From NCBI GenBank assembly GCA_029204225.1, contig CM055110.1, positions 19,124,300 through 19,188,299 of the forward strand: DNA of 64,000 nt, in the 5' to 3' direction. The notes beneath the pieces are model-generated. The model saw only the letters and a program-made list of their open reading frames with translations. It was not told where the DNA came from and ran no database searches. The position numbers were made by a program, and so were the translations under genes. The first letter of the stretch is position 1. The number at the start of each line of letters is the position of its first letter. Of the stretch, positions 34,886-47,149 are shown in pieces. Source of the stretch: Diphasiastrum complanatum. Lineage: Eukaryota > Streptophyta > Lycopodiopsida > Lycopodiales > Lycopodiaceae.

Positions 34886-36406
34886 CTAATTTGCTTTCGA
34901 TATTTTTTCCAATGAAAGTTGCAACTTAGAGTCATGCAACAATTTTCTTCTTTCATATGGATCCAAGAGTTCATAGTTTTCATGCTTACTGAGATCAACG
35001 TAAGCATCATACAATGCAAAATGAGATGCTCTGAACATGAAATTCACTGGTCCATATCCTAAAATTTTAACCGCAATGGTTTTCTTTACAAAAATTATTT
35101 TATGCACCTTATTGAAATTATGTCCTCCAAGAAAATGAGACAGTGCCTTGATCGCCATAATTATAGTTTCACCATGTTGATGAAACTTTGAATGGGCAAC
35201 ACTTATCTCATTATTTTTGAAGGATTTCAGATAGTGCCCCAGTGCATGATCTCTTGAAAATTCTCCAGCAGAAGATCTTTGCCCTCCTCAACGAATTGCG
35301 AAATCATCAAGAAAATTTGTTTCCTGAAATGATAAAAAACAAAGTAAGCTCCAGTATATAATCTGACATAACGAATCTACTAGTACGTGATAAGATACAA
35401 AAACTTACGCATTCGACTTTATCTTCCTTGATTACTATCTCTCCATCAATATTATGTCCACCTTTCGATGTCAATATTGTTGGTTAATAGACAGTTGGTT
35501 GTGGAAAACCAAGTTGACTTTGGATTCTAAGAAATTCCTCCTCAGAAGGTAGATCATCTTCTTTGTTGCGCTTCCTCCACAACCATTTTCAAGCAATCTT
35601 TTCCTGAACAAAACTTATCATTATGTACATCATCTACACTAGGGAGAAGATCATTAGCATCAAAATCAATTATATCCGAAAATTCATCAAGCTCTTTGCT
35701 CAAAATGCAAAGAGTCTCAGCTTCAGTGAAGTCAAAACGATCCAATATATCCGATATTGTCAAAAAGGAATTATTATATATATTATAAGTAGGCAAAGTG
35801 ATCAAAGATTTATCAGAAGGAAAAAGAGTAGTGGGTGTTCTAGGGCCTATAAACGATGCCCTATTTCGAGCAGGATCAAAATCAGAACAATCATTTAAAT
35901 TAACACTCGTACTCAATAAGAAAAAAGTATCTGTATCTACAATCTTTGACTTTTCAGACTTTGTACCACTAGAAGAAGCAAGTTCAAAAGTGAAAGGGAT
36001 AGCCTCAAAATCGACAGAAAGATTTAACAAAAGGAAAAGAACAAAAGCAGACTGAAAATCAACAAATCTACATTTTTTATTATGACTTGGGCACTCATCT
36101 ACAGACTTGAAATCATTATGTAACTTGGTAAACATTCTGTCAAGCTTAGCTTTATAGATATGCTTGTCGAGTGCCACCAGGTCCTGATAATGAATCATGT
36201 CCTCATTCTGAGATCTGCATAACGGAGTACTGAGCAGGGACTTGAATTTGAGATATATCTCAGAAAATGCCTCCACATTAGGGCCCTCAGTTATAGAAGG
36301 TAGAATTAAAAGAAAAGAAGAAAAAAGAGATTTGAAATACTCCAACGTATCAATAATACCAAATTCATGAAAAAAAAAAAAGCAAACTAGAATCAAAATT
36401 AGACAT
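34886..36406 (-). pseudogene. H3U 'gene 2', copy 3, most complete of its type
   Basis: From ATG 36406 (MSNFDSSLL) the frame 35554-36406 is almost continuous: LFSSFLLILPSITEGPNVE, HYQDLVALDKHIYKAKLDRM, FDPARNRASFIGPRTP, SDILDRFDFTEAETLCILSK. An exon-like end with KEDKVEC before GTAAGT (about 35408) and an acceptor at about 35325 lead to GGQRSSAGEFSRDHALGHYL and the C-terminal MAIKALSHFLGGHNFNKVHK, LLDPYERRKLLHDSK, ending 34886. At least one stop (TGA after FAIR) interrupts the 3' exon. Function unknown; it is acidic in the middle. Its 3' end faces that of gene 3 across about 60 bp. Confidence 0.65.
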
Positions 36407-37373
36407 TTGCAACAAAAATAACAGAAGTAGAATTCCAAATATCACTCTCAGGTGCAAACTGTAGGTCAGGCAACACATCGAGGCAATGTGCGCTCGAGAG
36501 AGATATTACAAGTTGGAGTATCGGATCCGAGCGCAAGAACACAAAGCACAAAAGAAAAGAGATGCAATGCACGCTTGAATGCGATACCAGACGAGTGAGT
36601 ATCGGATCCAGATGCAAATAAGTCAACAGAGGGTAATCAGTGAAAACGACGTGCTTGAAATCGATATCCGGCCAAGCAATTGTAAATTTGCATGAAAATC
36701 CGAACAAAAAAAGGCCTATTTATAAAAAAAAATTTGCACGTGTGGAGGACTGGCGAAGGAACATGTGTCGACTTGAACGGACTAGTGCACGTGTCCCAGC
36801 CCACGTGGCCTCATAATTGGGTCATCATTGTCAGTACGGACATTCCAGTGGACCAATCATCTGATGATACGTGTCTCGGCCATCTTTTCACACATGCAAA
36901 AATTTTGTAAGTCCTCAAAATTTTTATTTTTTTTCGCAAAATTTTCGGTTTTCGATCCCAATATCGCTCTCAAGCGCGCTCTCTCACTGTTCAAGCTTCC
37001 GCCCAAACCTTGCCTACTCCCTGATATAGAGTAAGCCCCTCCTAGCTCAGTGTGAGGACTGATAGCATGCAACTGCCAAGTGTCGGCCACGTGGCACTGA
37101 CGTGGCTGACTGCACGTCGGGACCCAACTGGGGGCCCTATCCTACTGACAGGGTCCCTAGGCTATCCTGCGCTCGAGTCCAATATCGCTGGTAGTCCAAT
37201 ATCGCTTTCAAGCGTGCATATCTTTTCTTCAAATAATCTGTTTAGATCTTGCGCTTGAAATTAATATTCAGTTCTGGTATCGATCTCAAGCGTCCTTTTA
37301 TCGCAATTTTTTTTGTTTTCATCCACTTTTCTTTTGTTCAAACTTTTTTTTGTTAATTCTTTTCTTCTGAGAA
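36407..37373. promoter_or_regulatory. Bidirectional promoter of H3U copy 3
   Basis: A TATAAATAGG on the minus strand (about 36714-36724) faces gene 2. CACGTG lies at 36737, 36788 and 36802, with TACGTG near 36870. The TATATATAA that serves the H3 gene in copy 2 is deleted here (GTAAGTCCTCAAAA near 36908). An extra GC-rich stretch of about 150 bp (about 37005-37165) separates the promoter from the H3 leader; it is absent from copy 2. Confidence 0.6.
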
Positions 37374-38789
37374 TGATGGCCAAGACCAAATCCACTGCCC
37401 GTGCCATAACCACTGTACAGTCATCCCATTCTCGTGTTCCCCCTGTTACTGGCCGTAGGCATGGCAGGAAGCAGGTCTGGCTGAGGGAGATAAAAAAACT
37501 CTAGAGATCAACTGAATTGTTGATCCCTAGAGCTCCTTTTGGCCGATTTGTCCGGAATGCTACTCTGTCACTTGGGCTGAATGTTTGTTTTGCCGTGACA
37601 GCCATGCAGGCCTTACAGGGTGTTGCAGAAGATTTTTTGTCCCAATTTTTTGAGGATACTTGTCTTTTGACAGTGCATGGTAAGCGTGTCACCATCATGC
37701 CAAAGGATTTCGTCATTCTCAAAAGGCTTCGGGACAGATATTATGGTCTGCATGTTGATAATTCCAGCACCTCCAGAGACCTATCTCTGGATAGAATTGA
37801 CTTGCCGACTACCTCTAGGAGGAACATGAAGTAGCCTGTCCCCAAGAAGGTTGGATCTCGAAGGCCAGCTGCTTCCCTTCCTCTTAGATGTATCCCGGCC
37901 AAGAGGCCTCGTATATTCTTGAGCTCTGAGTCAGATGGTGGAGAATCTGACTCAGATCGAAAATCTTCACCTCTTCCTCCTCCTATTATTCGTCCAGCTC
38001 CTCAGCAGGTTTCATCACCAAAAGTGTTGATTACCCAAGAGGAGCTAGACAAAATAACAGAGAAATCTATAAATATTGTTTCCACTTCTATTTCTACTCC
38101 TATACATAATCTTTTTGTTAGAATTCCATACGATTCAGCCCAAGTTTATTTTGATTTTGACTATTATAATCAATACGAGACCTACCTAGCTAATAAAATT
38201 GATCTTCTCGGCAACTTTTTTTTTATTTTTTTCTACCACATACACGTACAAGCTTTAGATTAGGTCCCAGATTTTGTGCCGAACTGAAAGATAAAACCTT
38301 AGAAATTTCATATGTAATAGTAGAAGCCAGAGTTTTTTTTTGCAGAATAGTATTAGTTTCGATTCCCATGGTAGAATTTTTGTTGTTAGTCCATTTTTCA
38401 TGGGAGCGATAAAGGCGAAAGAAGCCAATTTTGAGAAGGCTGTCTATTTTATCGAATGCAGTCTTGTGGCAAAATTTTATTTGATTCCATATGAAAATAA
38501 GTAAGGATTGCTCTTTTGTTTTTGTTGCTTTAATCTAGATTGTTGCATGCTTCATTGCTTTAATAAGTAAGAAATTTTTTCATAAATATGGACTTATCGA
38601 TATTTGTATTTTGGTTGTTGCAGTCGGCATTGGAGCCTGAACATTCTTTTTGTAAAGATAAATAAGGAGGGAGTATCAAATTTTCTATGTGTAAAATTAA
38701 ACTCAGCTGCAAATACACATAGAGAATTTGATTCTCTACTTCATGATGTCGTTCGAGAAATACCGACAACGGCAACTTCAGTTGGAGAG
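37374..38789 (+). pseudogene. H3U gene, copy 3: H3-fold plus start of Ulp1-like domain
   Basis: The frame starts MMAKTKSTARAITTVQ. It keeps the segment lost in copy 2: TGRRHGRKQVWLREIKKL then RSTELLIPRAPFGRFVR, corresponding to H3 alpha-N and alpha-1. The core continues AMQALQGVAEDFLSQFFEDT and HGKRVTIMPKDFVILKRLRD. In-frame TAG codons at 37502 (CAG in copy 2) and 37832 (CAA in copy 2) break it; beyond the second the same frame runs on through KKVGSRRPAASLPLR, ESDGGESDSD and ITQEELDKITEK. A frameshift lies near 38225. Exon 1 ends at 38500 (GTAAGG) and exon 2 (38624-38789) has RHWSLNILFVKINKEG and HREFDSLLHDVV. The Cys exon is replaced by copia RNase H sequence. Confidence 0.8.
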
Positions 38790-39643
38790 TAAAATGCACT
38801 TGAGTCAGTCAGAATATGCCAGAAAGGTGCTAAAGCAGTACCACATGATGGACTGCAAAGAAAAGGTCACACCAATTATAGCTGGAGCCAAGCTCACGAA
38901 GCAGGATTGTCCAAAAATGAAAGAAGAAGAACAAAGGATGGCAAATATACCCTACCAGAACTTAATCGGTAGTCTGATGTACTTGACAATTTATACTAGA
39001 CCCGATCTGGCTTTCTCTGTTTACACCTTGAGCCAATTCTCTTCCAATCCTAGCATGGCACATTGGCAAATGACAAAACGAATCCTACAGTATCTGAAAG
39101 GTACTAGAATGTGGGATTAAACTACAGAGCTGAAAACAAAGAAAAAGGATTTGAGCTGCACCACTACAGTGATGCAAGCTGGACGAGCTGCAAAGATGAC
39201 AACAAGTCCATTACTGGAGGATGTACAATAGCGTGCGGAACTGCAATCAACTAGATATGCAAAACGCAAACCTTGGTGACTCAATCCTCTTGCGAAGCTA
39301 AATATGTCGCAGCTTCAAAGGTCGCAAATGAGGTAGTGTGGCTACAGATGATGCTGAAGGCAATCGGGATACCATGAGAGGGGCCAAGCATGATGATGAT
39401 GGACTCTCAAAGTGCCAATCTATCTGTCCCAGGATCCTGTCTTCCATTCAAAGACAAAGCACATACCTCTGAAGTACCATCACATTCGAGATTTGATCTC
39501 GAAACGAGAGCTCCAGGTCTAGTATATAAAATTAGAAAATATGATTGCAGATCTGCTCACGAAACTGCTCAAAAAGCCACTCTTTGCCAAGCAAAGAAAG
39601 ACAATTGGATTAAACATACAAAGCTGCAAGGTTTAAGAGGGAG
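38790..39643 (+). pseudogene. Copia RNase H end of pol (element B side)
   Basis: From KMHLSQSEYARKVLKQYHMM the frame reads YQNLIGSLMYLT and TRPDLAFSVYTLSQFSSNPS, then broken frames equal to the antisense copy at 23927-24610 and a C terminus next to the polypurine tract AAGAGGGAG (39635-39643). It begins exactly where the H3U gene copy 3 is cut. Confidence 0.85.
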
Positions 39644-40561
<918 letters not shown>

Positions 40562-40574
40562 ATAATTTCTTACT

Positions 40575-42270
40575 AGCTTCGCAAGGGGTGATGGAAGGTT
40601 TGCACTCTGTCATGCAAAATCTCTCTAATATCTTGCGTACATACTTGTTTTGACATAATATGATGTCACTGTCAGTTTGCTATACTTCAACAACCAAGCA
40701 ATAGTGCATAAGATCTAAATCTGTCATCTCAAATTGCTTGCATAAGTTGGCTTTGATAGAATGGATGAGATTCTCATCATTGTCCGTGATAATGATATCA
40801 TCAACATAAAGTACAATCAAGGCAATGTTATCTTCGTTTATAAAACATAAAGATATGGATCTAAATTTGTTCTTACAAACTCATGAAAAAGAAATTAATT
40901 GTCAATGCATCCATATCATGCGCGTGGTGCTTGCTTAAGGCCATAAAGTGCTTTGCGTGGCTTGCATACCTTATGTTCTTGTCCTTTTGCCATGAAGCCC
41001 TGCGGTTGGACCATGTAAACTTCTTCCTCCAAGTCACTGTTCAAAAATGCAGACTTCACATCCATTTGATGGATCTTCCACCTAAAATGAGATGCTAAGG
41101 CAATGATAAGGTGTAGCGTAGTCCACTTAGCCACTGGAGCAAATGTCTCTTCATAGTCAATTCCTTTATTTTGCTCATAGCCCTTCACTACTAGGCGTGC
41201 CTTATGCTTTGCTATCATGCCATCCGCATGAAACTTTGTTCTAAACACCCATTTGTTGTTAATGGGTTTCTTTCCAAGTGGTAGATCAACCAACTCGCAT
41301 GTATCATGCTTGTGGATGGATTCCATCTCCTCTTCCATTGCCCTTTGCCACTCTTTGTGATCCTTTGCTTCATCAAAGGTTGATGGCTCTCGACACTTCA
41401 AAATGTCACTCATTAGGGCATAGTTCACATGATAACGATCGGAGACTTCCTTTCCCGCATTGATCTTCTCACTTCTCCTTGTGTGCTAGATCTTGGTTGA
41501 TTTAGCTTTGTGTCTTTCATGATCTTTTCATACCATTTTGGTATCTTATATTCAGGTGATACACTACGTGGAGAGTATGTGTCCCAAGGAGTGTCCAAGT
41601 AATGTTTCTTACTTCCAACCGGTTTCTCCTTTATTGCTCCTATTGGTAAGTACCTTCCCCGAGGCTCTCGGATAGGTGGTGTCTTTTCATACTCACCCTC
41701 TTGACCCTCGTCTTCACGTGCATCATCCTGTGGAGCGTCTTCTTCATCTTCTTCTTCCAAAATTGTGGAAAGTCTTTTGATGCTTTCATCACTTGCATGG
41801 TCTTCATCTTCATACCTATGCATCTCATCAAAGATCACATCTTTGCTTATGTGAATCTTGTTCATTACATGATCAAAACACCTGTATGCCTTTGTCCTCT
41901 CATCATAACCGACAAAGATACACTTGATTGCTTTAGTGTCAAGTTTCTTTCACTCCTCCTTTGGCACATGTACATAGGCCCTACATCCAATGACACAAAA
42001 CTTGTCGATTTCTGGCTTTATTCCTGTAAATGCTTCTTCGGGAGTCACATTTGGAACCACAACTATAGGGCTCCTATTTTGCAAGAACGTTGCCACACTG
42101 CATGCTCCCGACCAAAGTGAATCGGTCAAGCCCGTTTGCTTCATCATGCGGCGTGTGTGATTGTGTGAATTGTCTTTTAATGTCGTATTCCTTGCAAAAG
42201 TCCTCAAAATCATCAGATTTGTATTCGCCCCCTCTATCAGATATTAGCACTTTGATGCATGCATCTAGTT
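40575..42270 (-). pseudogene. Copia integrase-reverse transcriptase (element B)
   Basis: Inverted copy of 21617-23402. Reading leftward: TDSLWSGACSVATFLQNRSP (41950-42213), KIHISKDVIFDEMHRYEDED, then NKWVFRTKFHADGMIAKHKA, MDVKSAFLNSDLEEEVYM and ALYGLKQAPRA (40916-41428). Stops follow before the YVDD block, which is still legible in nucleotide sequence near 40800 (GTTGATGATATCATTATCA). It keeps the same internal deletion as element A, so the two share a deleted ancestor. Confidence 0.85.
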
Positions 42271-42389
42271 GGTTCTCTACTTAAGTCTTAAACTCTTTGA
42301 AAAGAGCAAAAGCATCAGATTTCTTCTTCAAGAGTTAATTTCTCAAACCAATCATGTTTCTCGGTCATATGCCTTGTGGTGCCTGAGTC

Positions 42390-43288
42390 TATGAACCATT
42401 TAGCACCATCATCAACCTAGGATGCCAATGCCAATGAGAAGACACTTGTCTCAGCATCTTCCCCATCATCTTTGGCAATGTTGCCTTGTTGTTTCACCTT
42501 TCCCGTCTTTATGTCTGTTTTCTTCTTGTAACACTCGCGTGCCCAATGATCCAATTTGTGGCAATAGTAGCATTTGCCTTTCTTCTTCTTTTTTGCCTGC
42601 AATGATGACTCTCCCTCATCATCATCATCCTTACATTTCTTGGGAATCCTTTTTCATCCTTTTTGCTTGCCTTTAGCAGCAAGGCTTGATCATCCTATGA
42701 GGTTTGCCTTGACTTCACCACTTCGCGACACTGCTCTTCTTGCAACATAATTCCACGGAAGTCTTCAAAAGTAGGCAATCTCCTCGAGCCGATGCCGCTC
42801 ACAAACATTTGTAGCCCTTCCGAGACACCGCTCATAGTGCTATGCACCAATTCAACATCTTAATTGGTTCTCCAATTGCCATAAGTTGATCTCTCAGCTC
42901 CTTTATCATGGTGAACAAAAGATCCCACTGATTCGCCTTCTTCCATCCTGACTGCATTCAATCTTGACTTCAAGAACATGGCTCGAGCTGGATCGCAAGT
43001 TTGAAATTGCATTCTAAAAGCTTCCCAAGCTCCCCTATCTATCGTGGCATCACTTATATGAGTGATCACATGGTCTTTCACTGAAAGATTGATCAAGGAC
43101 AATGCTCTATGTGCCTTTTTATCAAAGGCCCTCATGTCACTTGGAATGGTATTAGGCCGGACTGCTACGATTTCCCATAACTCTTTCTCCATCAAAATGC
43201 TCTTCATTTTGAATTTCCAGATGTTGTAGTTAGAAGCCCCATCAAGTTTGCTTGCATCGCCCAAAATTGCCTCATTGATGTTTGCCAT
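42390..43288 (-). pseudogene. Copia gag-protease (element B)
   Basis: Starts MANINEAILGDASKLDG. The UBN2-type gag is open to about 42860 and then frameshifts; the CCHC knuckle CYYCHKLDHWAREC is at about 42520-42580. The protease start lies near 42390-42410, again followed by the short deletion junction. It parallels 20620-21606 on the other strand. Confidence 0.85.
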
Positions 43289-44671
43289 TTTCAAACTGCT
43301 TGAAACTTCACCTGTAGGCTAAAAAGTGTATGCCGAAGCCAACCGTGATGTCAAAAATAAAAAATAATGACCTACAATTTTTGGCTTACCAGGCCACTTG
43401 CCGCTCTTTTGCCAAATTGGAAGCCAAACTGGTGTCGCCTTCCAAAATGCTTCTTGTCACCAACTCCCAACTACGTGCCCAATGGAATGGTAAAATCACT
43501 TTTGGCATGCTCTGAACACTTTATCCGTAGCAATTACTATGTTTTGACATATCGTACTTGCAGTTACAGTCAAGTACCTTCGTTTGGAGGCTATAGCCTT
43601 TCGTTTGGCCAAAATAAGCTAAAGGAGGTGAAAATAAGGGCACTTTGAGTTTTTGAATTGTTTCTTCAGTATGAAGAAACTTCACCCTTCAAAAACTTGG
43701 GACCCAACTATTACTTCAGTTTGAAAAGTTTTATTGAAAGAAAGGCCTATTTTGCCTTTAAATTCTTCAAGGCCCTTTCAAAGTCCATCTCCGCCATTAG
43801 TTTCAATCCGACGGCTTATAGTTGACTCTCCATGGTCAATCTCTACCATCAATTGATTTTCAAGACAATCCAACAAACCTCATCAAATTTGCATGCTAAA
43901 CCGCATCCTTACATTCATTGGCCTCCTGCGGTCGCTGTCTTCATGCTTGCACTGGCCGCGTGGTGCTGCCCCGAGCACCTCCTTCCTCCTTCACCTCATT
44001 TCTTGGCTATGGTTTCTAGCCATAGTTTCAGCTATGGCCCCCTTCATATTCTCTCCTAGATCCACGGCCCACTACGACTGCTTAATAGCCAGGTCGCACT
44101 AGCTGGGCGCCTCTCTGTTGATGCTTACAGATCCAAAAAAGATTCAGAAACCGGAGAGATCTTGATTACAACTCCTCCAAACCCTGGCTTCCAAGGAATA
44201 CTCCTTTCTTGAGACTTTCCTCAGTCCTTTTTAGAAATTTTTTTTTGCAGCTCCCTATCTCACTTAGGTCGCCAAACAGCAAGCAATCTTTTTGAAAGGT
44301 CGATGATCTTGCATAGTATAGCCCTCCCGCCTGTCAACAAGGGTTAGTTCACTGGATAAGCACCCATAGATGCTATTTCTAGTTAGTTCCCTACCTTTCA
44401 TCTAACTCTACCTCCACTAACACTACTCACACTAACTTTACGCCCCTAACTAACTTCATCATGATTGTTGGTGAAGAGAAAGGATATAATAGAAGAGGAA
44501 GAAGAAGAAGAAGAGAGAAAGAGAGAGAGATGAGATGGAGGTTAGCTCAAATGCTCAATTTCATTGCTTATGGAAAAACCTTAACTAGCATAAACAAAAA
44601 GCATGGGAAATAGAAATAACAAGCAAAGCACAACAATAGCATAAGCAAGAGTGATTAGCAAATGAGGATGC
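43289..44671. other. Copia leader, then gene-free sequence
   Basis: 43289-43860 matches the leader of element A inverted. 43861-44560 is unrelated; it has a GC-richer stretch (43915-44100), a purine run of (GAA)n and (GA)n at 44490-44535, and no supported gene. Frames such as 43832-44059 have no recognisable domain. Confidence 0.5.
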
Positions 44672-45893
44672 TTGAGCTCTCAAAACGATAGAGTCTCCTC
44701 CTACGATTTGGAGCAAAAGATAGTTTTTCAATATAAGGTAGCACCTTATACAATTATTACCAATGTTCTGTACAAGCTTGGTGCTGACCATCAACTACGA
44801 AGATGTCTTGAAACTGAAGACATTAAAAAGGTCGTTAAAGCCGTACACTCAGAAGATGCTGGTGGACATTTTTCTTTGAAGAATATAGTTAATAAGATAT
44901 TGACTGCCAAGTACTGGTGGCCAACAATGTTTAAGGATGTGTCAAACTTTATTCGTTCATGTGATCATGCCAGAGATCTGGTAAGCCTACAAAAGCAATG
45001 AATTGGCCATTGACACCAATCATGTCTCTTGCAGCATTTGAGAAGTGGGGGATTGACTTTGTCGGTCCAATCAAACTTGTGACCCGACATATGAAATGTT
45101 GTTATATTCTAGTTGCAACGGATTATGCTACAAAGAACGTTGAAGCAGAGACGACAAAACAAAACGATGCGAAAACTGTCGCGACGTTCTTATTCAAAAG
45201 TATAATTACAAGATATGGTTGTCCACTCGAACTAGTAAGTGACCGAGGTACACATTTTTTAAATGACACTATACGGTTGCTAACAACTTATTTCTTGATC
45301 AAACACAGAAAAACTACACCGTATAATCCAAAAGCAAACGGGTTAACAGAAAGAGCTAATGGAATTTTATGTAAGATCCTGAACAAAATTACTATTGCAC
45401 ATGCAATGAATTGGGATTAAAAACTACCATCAGTTCTCTGAGCTTATCGCAACATAGAGAAAATCATGACCAAACAGACACCATATTTTCTTACGTATGG
45501 TATGCATCCTATTTTGCCATTGAATTTGAGGTGAAGACCTTTCATATTCAAGCTCAACGAACAGATGCAGAATGTATAAACAAAAGGTTGACTAATATTG
45601 AAGAACTAGCTGAAGCTCGTGAGACTTCACAAAAACTAACGGAGGAAATCCAGGAACAAAGAAAGAAGAAACATGACAGTCATATAAAAAAATGTGATCT
45701 TAAAGCTGATGATTATGCGCTGATATATGACAGTCACCATCAAAAGTTCCCCGGAAAACTCCATATGCGATGGCTTGGACCTTATAAAGTCATAGAAGTA
45801 TATGACAATGGTTATGTGCAACTTCAATCACTTGAAGGTGGACTATTACCTACACGTATTAACGGGTCCAGACTGAAGAAATACTACCTTTGA
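44672..45893 (+). pseudogene. Ty3 integrase region
   Basis: The first frame has VKAVHSEDAGGHFSLKNIVN and YWWPTMFKDVSNFIRSCDHA, an H2C2-type finger in which the last Cys-x2-Cys is degraded (CDHA). The core has KWGIDFVGPI and ATDYATKNVEAE, VSDRGTHFLND and NGLTERANGILCKILN, so D, D and E positions are visible. After a TAA at 45418 the last frame (45411-45893) ends with KFPGKLHMRWLGPYKVIEV, the GPY/F-like C-terminal module, and stops next to an AT-rich tract. The enzyme inserts element DNA; here it is split by stops, with no upstream reverse transcriptase. Confidence 0.85.
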
Positions 45894-46340
45894 CCAGAAT
45901 TTTTTTATTTTTATTTTTATTTTTTATTACTTTCTAGTAATTTTTTAAAATTAATCGCGAATTTTCTTTTATTTTTTCTAAAATTTTCGCAACTTTTCTT
46001 TTATCTTTTCTAGAAATTTTCTAGAAATTTTTGTGAAATTTTCGAGAATTTTTCTTGACTTCTCTCAATCTTTCAATATCATTTTTAAAGTATTTACGAG
46101 AACTTTTCGCGACACTCAATTTGTTAACCAAATTTTTGTAAGTCGTTTTCAAGAATTTTTCTAGAATCTTTTCTAGCAGTTTCTCTAGTTTTTTGAGAAA
46201 TTTTCTCGTATGTCGCTAACATTTTCGAGATCTGTATCATTTTTTAGGATCCTTTGAGAAAGTTTCGCGAAACTTTTCTAGAATCTTTCTAGCATATTTT
46301 TGAGAATCTTTCAAGAATCTCTCGACATACTTTTTGTATC
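45894..46340. repeat. AT/CGAAAATT low-complexity tract
   Basis: Runs of TTTTTATT give way to repeated TTTCTAGAAATTTT, TTTTCGCGAAA and AGAATCTTTC words. The vocabulary is the same as at 18340-18730 and 28120-28500. No gene. Confidence 0.7.
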
Positions 46341-47149
46341 CCTCCATTAAAGATGATGGCCACGTGATCATTATTTTTCACACGTGTGTACGCTCACATA
46401 TCAAAACAGATATTGTTTCTCCTTAATTTTTTTTTTCACAAACGATCTTCCATCATAAAAGATCGATCTGTCAAACTATAGTTTCAAACACTGAGCCATG
46501 CACGTCCTCCATAAATGGAAGTGACAGATGTCAAGTCACCATGTCATGTCATCATCCCTTCCACACCGCTACTGCTTATCAGAGTTATTTTCCATTTTTC
46601 TTCCTTACACTTTCTGCCTGCGAGTTTATGCTTTCTTGCACTCATTCCCTTTGTGATCAAATCACTCTTTTACGAACTATTGTGATCTATGGAGCTATCG
46701 TCAAACATTTGACCAATGGCTTTCGGATCAAGCTCTAGCTCTAATATCATCTGGAAAACACGCGCATGAATCCGTCTTTTCTCCATCCAGTCCTTTTTGG
46801 ATCGATGCAGGTTGGGTCATTTGAAAGTGGACCTCTCCATCATCCTCTCTGAAGTCAATACTGAGTTTGTGAACTCTATCCATTCAATTTTGGAGGAGGA
46901 ATTCAAAGTTCACGAGGCCAATTTTTCACCATATCTGAAGACTTGTTTTGCATAGCCCTCAGACTACCATTGGATGGGAAGCTGGTTGCGACAAATAAAG
47001 ATTCGGTGGATGAAGCTGCCCACTTCCTAACCAACTACTTCGTACCCACGAAGGGGTACAAAATCTTTATGATCCGAGATACAACATTCAAACTGTTTTG
47101 TAAATACGCAAACCAAGCAATATTTTTGAGCTTTGACTAAGTTCATCGG
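46341..47149 (+). pseudogene. Unidentified broken gene with G-box-bearing upstream region
   Basis: 46350-46520 has CCACGTGATC, CACACGTGTG and GCACGTCC, reminiscent of the H3U promoters. An ATG at about 46720 (MAFGSSSSSNIIWKTRA) is followed in shifted frames by LGHLKVDLSIILSEVNTEF and ILEEEFKVHEANFSP, then VPTKGYKIFMIRDTTFKLF (46943-47140). It is cut by the Ty3 element at about 47150. I do not recognise the family. Confidence 0.35.

Noticed and set aside
37374-37834. Calling the H3-like domain a centromeric H3 (CENH3)
   Set aside because: Loop 1 has canonical H3 length, RVTIMPKD is identical to H3, and the gene lies in a repeated mobile element with a protease domain.
30142-38790. Treating H3U as an endogenous giant-virus insertion
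   Set aside because: Histones and Ulp1-like proteases do occur in large DNA viruses, but no capsid, packaging ATPase or polymerase is visible, genes are spliced, and the unit is small and repeated.
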